DNA of 64,000 bases, taken from Tricholomella constricta (taxonomy: Eukaryota; Basidiomycota; Agaricomycetes; Agaricales; Lyophyllaceae). The notes under the pieces were generated by a model that made no database searches, had not been told where the DNA came from, and saw only the letters and a program-made list of their open reading frames with translations. The translations under genes and the position numbers were made by a program. The DNA is taken from NCBI GenBank assembly GCA_013368375.1, contig JAACJP010000003.1, positions 1,426,001 through 1,490,000 of the forward strand, given 5' to 3'. Positions 46,227 to 55,700 of the stretch are shown in pieces; the first letter of the stretch is position 1; each line of letters starts with the position of its first letter.

Positions 46227-46408
46227 TTCCAGGGTAAGATTTTGATGTTGAGCGGAGCGAAAAGTATATCGAGCGAAAAGACGAGATAATGTAGGATGTG
46301 AGGATTAATAGGTTTGACGCAGTCAAACGGAAATCCAGTGATAGGCAGAAAATAATCAAGGGAGGCAGAAATGGGCCTGTAATCACTGGGCTGGGACGTC
46401 AAAGACTG
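46227..46408 (-). other. Spliced 5' leader of copy 2
   Basis: Reads like repeat A of copy 3 with three segments removed exactly at GT and AG borders. The corresponding introns in copy 3 are 51906-51966, 51789-51847 and 51703-51763. The flanking exons are joined without lost or added bases. The outer junction at 46408/46409 joins to B sequence. It follows an AG acceptor on the A side (CTCCTCAG before TCTTTGACG), but its donor is not present in the B copies in this window. Confidence 0.85.
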
Positions 46409-46479
46409 TAGCGGAAACCGGAGGTCCGCCGAAACGGGCCCCCCCAAATAAATTGACTGATGAGGAGCGAGATGGCTAA
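46409..46479 (-). repeat. 71-bp fragment of repeat B
   Basis: Same as 47235-47305 (offset 826). On the minus strand it begins just after an AG (TTTTAG here, CATTAG in B), again consistent with an exon edge. Confidence 0.75.
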
Positions 46480-46540
46480 AAGACAGACTACGAAGAAAGA
46501 AAGAGTAAACCGGTAAAAAATGGGCTAAGCGGCGGGCGGG

Positions 46541-47141
46541 CGAGCGAAAAGACGAGATAATGTAGGATGTGAGCTATTGTATATAAAGACTGATTAGGGA
46601 TAGAAGAGGGAGCGGCGAAGCCGAGGAAGCGTACGATTAATAGGTTTGACGCAGTCAAACTAATAATCGACGAAAGTGAGTGCGGAGCACGAGACGGCGA
46701 AGCCGGGAGGAAGCTTACCGGAAATCCAGTGATAGGCAGAAAATAATCAAGGGAGGCAGAAATGGGCCTGTAATCACTGGAGAACCGGAAAGAGGGTGAG
46801 CTGGAGCGCAGCTAGCAGAAATGCACGGAGTGCGTACCTGGGCTGGGACGTCAAAGACTGAGGAGAAAAGAGGCGGAGCCCCCCAGCCCAGGATTTATAT
46901 ATACAGGCCCGGTCCCCCTGAAAAACTTCCTCGTGCACCGCATCTGCTAAACGATAGCGCGGTGCGGAGGTTCAGAGGGGAGCGAGACTGAATGAAAAGG
47001 CGGGGGTTCGAACTCAGCGCGCGTGATCCAAGTGATCCGCACCGAGGGCGAAGGCGCCAAGACACGTGGAGGGGGTCTGGAAGCGGGCGCAGAGGCCTGC
47101 GAAATTACTCCTTACCCCTGGAACCCGTAGTTACGACGACC
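46541..47141 (-). repeat. Terminal repeat A2 (copy 3)
   Basis: 601 bases identical by eye to A1 at 51670-52270 (offset 5129). It contains the TATA-like box at 46893-46903 and the three leader introns in unspliced form. Confidence 0.85.
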
Positions 47142-47387
47142 TCTGCGTGAGCTGCTTCAGAGGCGGGCCGGGGCAGGGGAGCAGAGGGAGTGAGGGAGCG
47201 AAAGTCCGGGGGTCGGTGGACACGGACACGAGAATAGCGGAAACCGGAGGTCCGCCGAAACGGGCCCCCCCAAATAAATTGACTGATGAGGAGCGAGATG
47301 GCTAATGTCACGGAAAGGCGAAAGTGTTGATGACGGGGTGGATGGTGGTGCAAAGGGATGAAAAGCGAGGAGCTCAGGGAAAACAAA
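47142..47387 (-). repeat. Repeat B1 (copy 3)
   Basis: 246 bases between the recombinase stop and A2, the same as 41742-41987. Confidence 0.75.
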
Positions 47388-48395
47388 CTAGGAGGGAGGG
47401 CGGCGCCTGAGAGAGGCGAGCTGCTGTTCGGCGCGCACAGTGGGATTGTCCCGGATGTAAATCTTCCACGCCGCCGAAGACCAGCGACCCAACGCCTGTA
47501 TCACGTCCTCAGACAGCCCCAGGCTGGCATAGAAGGTGGCGCCGCCAGCGCGCGGCGAATGCCCGCCGAAATCCCGACCGAGCAGGGAGAAGAACCGTCG
47601 GTCAAACCAAGACCGGGTGGGGTGCGACCCGTCTTCACGCAGAAAAAGGGCGGGCCGGCTCCCGTGAACCTGATCCCGACGGACAGCGTATTCCCGAAGC
47701 AGGGACACGGGGTCCGCGGAATCTTGAGCGGTGAAGAGGATATCCGTCCCACGGTAAAACGGGTCCGACTTGTGATACGGCAGATGATACTGCGCGCGGC
47801 CGGCGACGAACGTCAGCGAGGAGCGACGAATGACCTTCCGCCAATCAAAAAGGGACTTCCCATCCCGCTGAATCAATTCCCCAGAACGGTGGCAACCGTA
47901 AAAGCAGCAGGAAAGGATGACGGCGAACAAGAAGTCGTCGTAAGAGCCAGAGACCCGGGCCAGCTGGAGGAAAGAGACCAAATGAACGACACGCAGTGGG
48001 AGCTTGCGACGAACGGGGTCCGCCCTAATTTTCTTCGAACCGCGGATCGTCGCTTGGACGAGAGGATGCGAGCGGTTGGCGTCGAAATCCGGGAAGACAT
48101 CGCGAAGATAATGACGAGCCCCAGAAAGATACTTAGGGCCGGAGGCGATGTGACGTGAGGTGAAAGCGATGTACCGGGAGAGGGTGAGGGGAGTGGGGTC
48201 CAAAGGCAGCTTAGCATTTAGACAAAAGTTGATATAATCGCGCGCCCCGGTGGCGTACCCGAGCGCGGTGGACTTCTCAATGGCGTTAACCTGAAGGTGC
48301 ATTGCGTACAAATCCAGATCATCCAAATCCACCGGGGGGCGAGTCGAACGCTGCACGCTCGACCCGCCCAGAGCGCTCAAAAGCACTCCCTCCAT
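47388..48395 (-). CDS. Tyrosine recombinase (copy 3)
   Basis: 335 codons, identical by eye to the other two copies, with the full R/H-x-x-R/W/Y catalytic set. It overlaps the RT stop by 19 bases. All three recombinase frames being intact argues that the family was mobile very recently. Confidence 0.87.
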   Translation of the reverse strand: MEGVLLSALGGSSVQRSTRPPVDLDDLDLYAMHLQVNAIEKSTALGYATGARDYINFCLNAKLPLDPTPLTLSRYIAFTSRHIASGPKYLSGARHYLRDVFPDFDANRSHPLVQATIRGSKKIRADPVRRKLPLRVVHLVSFLQLARVSGSYDDFLFAVILSCCFYGCHRSGELIQRDGKSLFDWRKVIRRSSLTFVAGRAQYHLPYHKSDPFYRGTDILFTAQDSADPVSLLREYAVRRDQVHGSRPALFLREDGSHPTRSWFDRRFFSLLGRDFGGHSPRAGGATFYASLGLSEDVIQALGRWSSAAWKIYIRDNPTVRAEQQLASLRRRPPS

Positions 48396-50029
48396 CGCGC
48401 CGGTAAGAGCTCCCGGGGAGGGGAGAAAGTGCGGACGCGGTCAGCCGGAAATTTACGGCGATACTCCTCCAGCATCAAGCGAGAGAGGAGATCTGCACGA
48501 ACGTTCTCGTCACCCGGAATATGGCAAACCCGAATATCGATGCTCGTGCGAAGAGCAATCTCAGCGATCGCAAGAAGGGGGGCGTTATGCAAGGACTCAG
48601 AGACGCGCAACGCGTTCAAAGCCCCAACGGAGTTCAGACTATCCGTCCAAACCAAGAGACGGCGAGGTGGGCAGGCGAGGGTGGCGACGTGATGGAGAGC
48701 TGACAGAATAGCGACAAGTTCGAGGAAGAAAATGTCGATTTTAACCGCCGGAGGACAGGGCTGCAGCGCGTAGCAAAAACCCCTGTTGCTGTAGACGAAC
48801 CCGAGGCCTTTAGAGGTGCTCGCGTCCGTCCAGACGACCATATCCGCGTCCGCAATCTGCCACAACCCTTCGTCGATGAAACGAACGCCGATGGCGGCAG
48901 GTATTACATCCTTGAGCCACGTAAGGTCCGCCACAACGGCGGCATTGAGAGGAATACCACGAGAGGAAAGAAACTTCCCACTCATCTTGCGGTACAATTC
49001 AGTAAGCGCCGGACGGCCCCAAGGCAAGACGTTCAAAAGCCAGTTGAGATGGCCTGCGAGCCGCTGCCAGGACCGCAAAGGGGGGTGGCGCCGAGCCGAG
49101 CCGAGGAACTCCTCGACGCGCTCAACGATGTCGGTGACGGTGTCCGGCGCCAAAGAGAAAGTACCGAGGTTGGCGTCCACCCAAAACCCGATGACTTTCA
49201 GAACATCGCCATGCTCTTGTTTCTTGTCCTCCCATGGGCACCCAATCGCGTCCCAGAGAAGGAGGAGTTGAACCTGTTTGCGTGGCCGAAACTTCCCATG
49301 GAACCAGAGGAGGTTGCCCTCGAGATCCCAGCAAAAGAAATCATCCATATAAACGTGCAGGCCAACGATGCGCAGTTTTCGAACACCCAGCCAGCACAGC
49401 AGACCGGAGACAGCGCACCAGCAGCGAGGGGAAGCCCGATTCCCGAAAACGAGCCGGCGCACGATGTGCAGCCGCCCGTCGACAGTCACCACTTGATGAA
49501 GTTGCCATATTGGATGCGCGGGGAGGTTGAGAAACGCCGACGCCACGTCGGATTTCCAAGTGACGAAACGCTTCCCGGGATAGAGTCGCCGAGCGTCGCG
49601 GAGTGTAGTTCCGAAAGAGTGCATGTCATCATAACGGACTTTCCCCGCCTCCTTGGGGATGCCGTCATTGATTCCCGAACCGCTGTGGTCCGTAATGACA
49701 CGACCTTTTCCCTTTTGCCATACGACGAACATAGGAGACATTTTCATGCCCGGGAGGAGTGTGGCGTCAGGGAGAGCGTCAGACCAACGCCCTGCCTTCA
49801 ACTCCTTATCGCGAAAAGCTCGAATGGCGTCGAGATCGCAGTCCTCGACGGAGTAGTTGCCAGCAAATTCTTCTGCTTCACTCTTCCACTCCCCCTCGTC
49901 GAAAGGCCAAAAGCCGTGGCGCAACCCGCGCATCACGGACTCGACGAAAGGAGGATTTGGGTGATCGTGCAGCATAGACTCGAATTTATCGACGTCGAAC
50001 GGGGTGTCAACCCGAACGTGAGAGCCCAT
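48377..50029 (-). CDS. Reverse transcriptase-RNase H (copy 3)
   Basis: The same 551-codon protein as in copy 2, counted from the MGSHVRVD methionine, with the YMDD box and the RNase H acidic residues intact. The frame is open from 51787 onward, again under the whole gag gene. Expression probably needs a +1 shift or internal initiation. Confidence 0.83.
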   Translation of the reverse strand: MGSHVRVDTPFDVDKFESMLHDHPNPPFVESVMRGLRHGFWPFDEGEWKSEAEEFAGNYSVEDCDLDAIRAFRDKELKAGRWSDALPDATLLPGMKMSPMFVVWQKGKGRVITDHSGSGINDGIPKEAGKVRYDDMHSFGTTLRDARRLYPGKRFVTWKSDVASAFLNLPAHPIWQLHQVVTVDGRLHIVRRLVFGNRASPRCWCAVSGLLCWLGVRKLRIVGLHVYMDDFFCWDLEGNLLWFHGKFRPRKQVQLLLLWDAIGCPWEDKKQEHGDVLKVIGFWVDANLGTFSLAPDTVTDIVERVEEFLGSARRHPPLRSWQRLAGHLNWLLNVLPWGRPALTELYRKMSGKFLSSRGIPLNAAVVADLTWLKDVIPAAIGVRFIDEGLWQIADADMVVWTDASTSKGLGFVYSNRGFCYALQPCPPAVKIDIFFLELVAILSALHHVATLACPPRRLLVWTDSLNSVGALNALRVSESLHNAPLLAIAEIALRTSIDIRVCHIPGDENVRADLLSRLMLEEYRRKFPADRVRTFSPPRELLPARWRECF

Positions 50030-50222
50030 GGCGCGGAGGGAGTTAAGAATCGCTGGATCGTTTAGAAGATGAGGAGGGGGTGAAGGAAGTGGAGGGGCGG
50101 TCTCAGTATAGAGAGCCGCTGGTGAAATGTTCTCGGAGAAAGGGGAGAGGGGGTCGCTCCAGACATAACCGCGGCGGAAACGGGGAGCGTCCAGAGGAAC
50201 AGGGTCCGCCTTACGTTTCCCT

Positions 50223-51626
50223 TCAAGACGCTGGGGCCCGGCCAGAGCCCGCGCCACCCGATCCCCCACCACGTCCGACTCCGGCAGAACGTCGAGCCTG
50301 GAGGAGGATGAGGCACGTTCCTTCGTCTTTGGCTCTATGTTTACCCCCACACTCGCTGCAGGAACCGTGCATACGACCACCCGCGCAGGGAGTCTCTTCG
50401 CAGAAACCGAGATTCCAATTTTGGCACGGTACGTTTTTTCTCTTAGGGCTTGTAGAAGTCCCCGAACCAGTCCCTGCAGTCGCCTTGCGTTTGCTAGAAG
50501 GAACCGACGAAGCTGGCCCCCTGAAGATTTGGGCGAAGAGTGGGGTCTGGAGCTCGACACGATCGTCGAGGCGGAAGGGTAACTTTGCGTACCGATCCCG
50601 AGCATCGATGTCAAATTGAATCGCCACCATGGGGTTTGGCGAGGCACGAAACAGCTCGATAACCACCTTTCGATATCCTTCCAACTCCCGGACACGATGT
50701 ATATACACGAGCCCAACAGCCTTTGACCAAGTTTCGAAGACGCGGCACCAATCAGCCTCTGTCCTGACCCCTCGTTTAGCCGATGCTTGATCTCGTCGTA
50801 CAAGGGCGTAACCGCCGGGAAGCTCGCTCTGTTCGTCATTGGGATCGTATCCGCGATCCATGGTGGCGTACAACTTCTCGAAGTCGACGAAATGATCCTG
50901 TACGATAGAGCGCCACATGGTTCGAGATATGGGGTCGGGAAGCGGCTGCGTTTGTAGTACATTGACCACGGCGTCGATGACTTTATCCGTAGTATATACC
51001 CGACGAAGCTTCCAGGTTTCGTCGAGATGGGGATCACCGAGCGAGGCCGCCAAACTCCCAAGGTGAGGAGCGGCAGCAAGGACGGAGGGCGGGAGAAGTG
51101 GCTCCGGCCCCCGGGAAACACCCAGCAATTCAGCGAGGACATCCGAATCGAGAATTCCCCCGCTAAAACCTCCCGGGAGGTCAGCTTGAAGGCGCCCAAC
51201 TTTAGCTTGCAGGATCGCCCACCCCGCTGCATCGACGGCTCGCAGGCGGGCGGCTTCGAGGCGTCGCCTCTTGGCGTCCTCAAGATTGGCTCGCTCAGCC
51301 CTAAAGGCAGCAAGCTCATCATCGGGCAGGTCAGGCGTAGGTTCGCGGGACAGATTGCCGTCCGTCCCACCGTCAGCCTCTCCGGACCGCGCGGCTGTCG
51401 CTTGCCTTCTCTGCTCCAAGCGTTGCTCCAACAACTCTGCATAGTCTTTCCCCTCTTCCAAGGAGGCTCCTTCGGCAACCAGCTTGTGGACGAAGTCATT
51501 GGCGGCCAATCGTCCTTCCAGAACGTCTTCAACAACCTGCTCGAACTTGGCCGCACGAACCCGTACGGCTTCCGGGTCAGCGCCAGCGAGAGGGAGAGGG
51601 ACGGGAAGCCGAGCATCTTCAGACAT
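50223..51626 (-). CDS. Gag-like protein (copy 3)
   Basis: 467 codons, identical by eye to copy 2, with the same C-terminal Cys/His cluster (NLGFCEETPC, CSECGGKH). The start ATG lies 44 bases inside the inner edge of repeat A1 and just after the third leader intron. Confidence 0.75.
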   Translation of the reverse strand: MSEDARLPVPLPLAGADPEAVRVRAAKFEQVVEDVLEGRLAANDFVHKLVAEGASLEEGKDYAELLEQRLEQRRQATAARSGEADGGTDGNLSREPTPDLPDDELAAFRAERANLEDAKRRRLEAARLRAVDAAGWAILQAKVGRLQADLPGGFSGGILDSDVLAELLGVSRGPEPLLPPSVLAAAPHLGSLAASLGDPHLDETWKLRRVYTTDKVIDAVVNVLQTQPLPDPISRTMWRSIVQDHFVDFEKLYATMDRGYDPNDEQSELPGGYALVRRDQASAKRGVRTEADWCRVFETWSKAVGLVYIHRVRELEGYRKVVIELFRASPNPMVAIQFDIDARDRYAKLPFRLDDRVELQTPLFAQIFRGPASSVPSSKRKATAGTGSGTSTSPKRKNVPCQNWNLGFCEETPCAGGRMHGSCSECGGKHRAKDEGTCLILLQARRSAGVGRGGGSGGAGSGRAPAS

Positions 51627-51702
51627 TTCCAGGGTAAGATTTTGATGTTGAGCGGAGCGAAAAGTATATCGAGCGAAAAGACGAGATAATGTAGGATGTG
51701 AG

Positions 51703-51763
51703 CTATTGTATATAAAGACTGATTAGGGATAGAAGAGGGAGCGGCGAAGCCGAGGAAGCGTAC
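51703..51763 (-). other. Leader intron c
   Basis: 61 nt on the minus strand from GTACGC to AATAG. Exactly this segment is absent from copy 2 near 46302/46303. It contains a CGGCTTCGCCG hairpin and a TATATA stretch. Confidence 0.8.
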
Positions 51764-51788
51764 GATTAATAGGTTTGACGCAGTCAAA

Positions 51789-51847
51789 CTAATAATCGAC
51801 GAAAGTGAGTGCGGAGCACGAGACGGCGAAGCCGGGAGGAAGCTTAC
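51789..51847 (-). other. Leader intron b
   Basis: 59 nt on the minus strand from GTAAGC to ATTAG. Exactly this segment is absent from copy 2 near 46328. Its 5' part resembles intron c (GCTTCCTC, then CGGCTTCGCCG). Confidence 0.8.
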
Positions 51848-51905
51848 CGGAAATCCAGTGATAGGCAGAAAATAATCAAGGGAGGCAGAAATGGGCCTGT
51901 AATCA

Positions 51906-51966
51906 CTGGAGAACCGGAAAGAGGGTGAGCTGGAGCGCAGCTAGCAGAAATGCACGGAGTGCGTAC
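51906..51966 (-). other. Leader intron a
   Basis: 61 nt on the minus strand from GTACGC to TCCAG. Exactly this segment is absent from copy 2 near 46385. Confidence 0.8.
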
Positions 51967-52021
51967 CTGGGCTGGGACGTCAAAGACTGAGGAGAAAAGA
52001 GGCGGAGCCCCCCAGCCCAGG

Positions 52022-52032
52022 ATTTATATATA
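52022..52032 (-). promoter_or_regulatory. TATA-like box in repeat A
   Basis: Minus-strand TATATATAAAT, about 50 bases before leader exon TCTTTGACG and 396 bases before the gag start. It is repeated at 46893-46903 and 41493-41503. A promoter role is inferred from sequence and position. Confidence 0.5.
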
Positions 52033-52270
52033 CAGGCCCGGTCCCCCTGAAAAACTTCCTCGTGCACCGCATCTGCTAAACGATAGCGCGGTGCGGAGGT
52101 TCAGAGGGGAGCGAGACTGAATGAAAAGGCGGGGGTTCGAACTCAGCGCGCGTGATCCAAGTGATCCGCACCGAGGGCGAAGGCGCCAAGACACGTGGAG
52201 GGGGTCTGGAAGCGGGCGCAGAGGCCTGCGAAATTACTCCTTACCCCTGGAACCCGTAGTTACGACGACC

Positions 52271-52332
52271 ATATCTCGAAATTAATCAATCGATCATCGC
52301 CAGTCGTTCATCTTAGGGCGAGATGTTCTACT
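52271..52332. other. Host sequence between the two retrotransposons
   Basis: 62 bases that match neither element. The last five (CTACT) are the left copy of the copia target duplication. Confidence 0.7.
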
Positions 52333-52663
52333 TGTTACGATTCGGTGATCTTCAAGACACCGTAAGTACGCTTTCCTTTCATCCTTTCATCCTTTCATTC
52401 TTTCCATTATTCCCTTTCACCTATATGACACAAAGAACTCGTCCTACGTATATATACCTACTCTAGCATATCCGATTACCCTTAGTTCTTGTATCACAGA
52501 CTAAGGGTAAGTCTTACTATTACTACGCTCACGGACACTTTACTTATGTTACTATAGTTTTATTCTGTGTTCTCTAGGTAAGCTACACAGAATATAGTTC
52601 TTGTATCACAGACTAAGGTTTTATTCTGTGTTCTCTAGTTAACCTATAGATCAGATTCTAACA
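52333..52663 (+). repeat. 5' LTR of copia element
   Basis: 331 bp, from TGTTACGATTCGG to AGATTCTAACA. Inside it the motif AGTTCTTGTATCACAGACTA occurs twice and TTTTATTCTGTGTTCTCTAG occurs twice; an AT-rich TATATATA stretch lies near 52451. Confidence 0.95.
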
Positions 52664-52673
52664 GGTTATGGGC
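52664..52673 (+). promoter_or_regulatory. Primer-binding site, initiator tRNA-Met anticodon region
   Basis: GGTTATGGGC starts immediately after the 5' LTR and is the reverse complement of GCCCATAACC, the anticodon-loop segment of eukaryotic initiator tRNA-Met. This is the half-tRNA priming known for Drosophila copia, not 3'-CCA-end priming. Confidence 0.8.
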
Positions 52674-52706
52674 ATCTAAGCCGTACACTCAAGTGACGAG
52701 CTTTTC

Positions 52707-55700
52707 TTGAATCCTGATCTATCTGGGTTACCGGACCGACTGCCCATCTTATCTATCTCGGACCGACGTCCAAGATCTTATCAGCGCGTGTCGGAACACG
52801 CGCCTCACCGAAATCCTTTGTCTACATTCCCCACCTCCATACCAACTATGACCAGCCCTCCAATTGACGACGCAACGGCGGCCGAGATGCGCAGGATTGA
52901 CAACTCCAGCGCCTGCGCGATTTCCCCCGTGAAGATCGCTCTCGGCTACAAAGGACCCCTCCTGAACAAAGACGACGGCACCTACACTACTTGGGCTCGC
53001 GATTTCGAGAACGAGCTTATCATGAACGGTCTTTGGGAATATGCCTTCGACCCACCCCTCCGCCCCCATGAAGTCTACGAACCACGCGCCAATCGCAACT
53101 GGGCCCACAACGATCGGCTCACCTGTGCCTTCATCGCTACCGGAGTCGCTAGCTCCGAACGCCAATTCATCTCCAAGGAAGGCGCGAAAGCATGCTGGCT
53201 CGCGATCAGGAGTAGACACGAAGGATCTGGACCGGTGCAGCAGGTACGACTCCTCCAAGAAGCTCTCTCCACGAAATGCTCGCTGGACAAACCCCTCACC
53301 GAGACTATCGACTCCATTTTCGAGAAGATCGACCGCGCGTTCGCGGTCGGGAAAGTTTCCTCGGACACGCTGAAATGTATCGCGTGCCTCAGCTCTCTCT
53401 CTGACAAAGCCTTTGCTCACGCGAGGTCCAACATCTCCCGCGACATCGCCGCAGCTACCGGGGACAAACCATACAAGTCGACAGACATTCGCCGTTACCT
53501 CGAGAACGAACAAACCCTCATCAATGGGGACAAAGCCGACGCCACCGGCGCCACTGCCTTTGCCGCGAAACCACAATCCAACCGACGAACAGAACTCATT
53601 TGCTCAAAATGCTTGGAACGCGGGCGCCCTGCAAAGGGACATACGAAGGAATGGTGTATCCTTGAAGGGGGGGGGCAGGAAGGAAAGACCTTGGACGAAT
53701 CGCGCGCTGCGCGCCACGCGCACTACAATGCCCGTAGGAACAAGACCGCCAAGTCTACTTCCCCTACATCCAAGATCACCATTACGCCTGACGGAGGGAA
53801 GGCATACTGCATCGAAGGAGATGCCGCATCAATCGCAGCCTACGTTGCTGCCCAAACGAGCGGTAAACCAGAGTTCGCAGGGATAGCCTCGGACGACATT
53901 CCAGCAGACGCGCTCGCCGCCGCTGAAACGCTCGAACACGAAATGTGGCTTGCCGTTGGGGAGGAGCCTAAAGCTAGTATCAACTGGGGTGAGTACACCA
54001 ATAAGAACGTCCCCGATATCGCGTTATCTACCATTACGCCACTACAACAAACCCAACGCACACCACTTGTATCCCTCGCCGAGCACCCCTTCTATCTAGA
54101 CACCGGCGCCACAGTACACATCTCCCCAGACGCGTCCGACTTCTATTCCTTACACCCCATACCATCCAGGCCTATCAGAGGCGTCGGCGGCTCATCCATC
54201 GCAGCGATCGGCATGGGCAAAATTCGCCTCCGGGTCTCAAGAGGCGCGTACATCGTCTTAGAAGACGCACTCTACGTGCCGAAATCCACTGTCCGCCTCC
54301 TATCCATCGGCTCCTTGTCTGATCACTCCGGTACCACTACCGCTTTCGACACCGTCGGCGCGAAGATATATAACAAGTCCACAGGCGCACTCATCGCGAG
54401 CGCCACCCGACTCCAAGTCCACAGCAAAAGCCTCTACGCGCTCGACCTTCAGTCGGCGCAAGCCGAACATACCCTACTAGCGCAACACACCCCCGATCTC
54501 GCAACTTGGCACCGCCGACTCGGACACGCCAATTACCAATCCATCATCGAGATGGCTAAGGCGGGAATGATCGAAGGTATGCCCTCTTCCTTCCCATCCA
54601 AACCACCTAAATGCGAACATTGTATCCTCGGAAAACAGTCCAGGAAACCAGTTCCGAAGGTGCGGGAGGAGGGGAAGGGGCATAGAGCGACGCGTAAACT
54701 CGGGATCGTATGGATAGATCTAACAGGCAAATCGGCTGTACCGTCTCGTACGGGACACACATGCATAATGAATATCGTTGACGACTACACCAATAAGCCC
54801 TGGTCAATTCCCCTTAAGCGCAAAAACGGAGCACTACCAGAGTTGAAGGCATGGGTCCTTGCCCGGGAGGCGGAAACGGGACTCAAAGTTGGGATCATTC
54901 GCACAGGTCACGACGGAGAACTCAAGAGTAGAGAGGCCGAAGCATGGTTTAAGGAGCGGGGCATCACTCAACAATTTGGAGCACCATACACTTCCGCGCA
55001 TATGGGACGCGTGGAGCGGATGCATCGGACACTCATGGGGAAGGCACGTACAATGCGAATCGCCGCTGGCTGTCCCCCAAACCTCTGGGACGAGTTCTAC
55101 TTGACGGCAACGCACCTCACTGGGAAGACGAAGACATCATCAGTAAAGAACGCCACTCCCGACGAGCTCTGGTATGACAAAAAGCCAGACTACTCATACA
55201 TGCGAGAGATCGGATGCCGTGCGTTCGTGCTGATCCTCAACAGACACAATCCAAAGATCTACGAACGCTCGATTGAGTGTATCCTAGTCGGCTATGATCG
55301 CGCCGCCAAAACATACAGATGTTATGACAAAGCAACTGGAAAGGTCTACAGTACGTACCATGTCCGCTTCCTAGAAAGCCATGACGGTCACCCTCCACCA
55401 TCCAAACCATCCAATCCCATTCCCCACGACGACTTCCCAACCATCACCGACGTCCATGAACATGCCGAAGCGGAACCTACAGCCATTACCCAAGACGATG
55501 AGCATCCCCTCCCAGACATCGACATTCCAGCCCAACAGCCCGAAGTAGAACCGCCTCCAGAAATTGAAGTTCCCCACGAACCCGCCGAACGCCGCACCAC
55601 ACGCACTTCAACCCCAACAGCCAAAGCCAATCCGAATAACCCTGCAGAAACCCGCACCGAGGGAGCTGTACGCGAATCAAAGGAAGCGGGAGAACGACTG

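Larger units (their letters stand above)
41360..46540 (-). mobile_element. Ngaro-like retrotransposon, copy 2 (intron-less leader)
   Basis: Minus-strand copy with complete gag, RT-RNase H and recombinase frames. Its 3' side has B (41742-41987) and a truncated A (41360-41741). Its 5' side is not a normal repeat A. It is a compact leader (46227-46408) made of spliced A exons, preceded by a 71-bp piece of B (46409-46479) and 61 bp found nowhere else in the window (46480-46540). Compared with copy 3 I see only two substitutions in the coding part, at 43220 and 43349; both are silent in the RT frame. Confidence 0.85.
46541..52270 (-). mobile_element. Ngaro-like retrotransposon, copy 3 (most complete)
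   Basis: Minus-strand order: A1 (52270-51670), gag, RT-RNase H, recombinase, B1 (47387-47142), A2 (47141-46541), total 5730 bp. The corresponding B2 expected to complete an A1-B1-A2-B2 pattern is not found next to A2; instead there are 61 unmatched bases and then a B fragment. The outer end is where identity with the internal A copy stops, at 52270/52271. Copy 2 and copy 3 match with an offset of exactly 5400 bp. No target duplication can be assigned. Confidence 0.85.
51670..52270 (-). repeat. Terminal repeat A1 (copy 3, 5' end)
   Basis: The outer end of copy 3. On the minus strand it begins GGTCGTCGTAACTACGGG at 52270 and runs to 51670. It carries the promoter-like TATA box and the 5' leader with three introns. 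Confidence 0.85.

Noticed and set aside
44824..46447. N-terminal half of the 1156-codon RT-register frame as a real protein domain
   Set aside because: The sequence is low in recognisable structure and is explained as the +1 shadow of gag; only its last part, before MGSHV, looks protein-like. The overlap itself is kept as a finding.
46541..47387. A plus B as a conventional LTR
   Set aside because: There is no TG...CA ends, no target duplication and no integrase gene; the element encodes a tyrosine recombinase, so the repeats are of the split-direct-repeat kind.
52333..52663. Internal LTR motif pairs as a CRISPR-like or tandem array
   Set aside because: Only two copies of each motif, inside an LTR of a fungal genome; they are internal LTR duplications.
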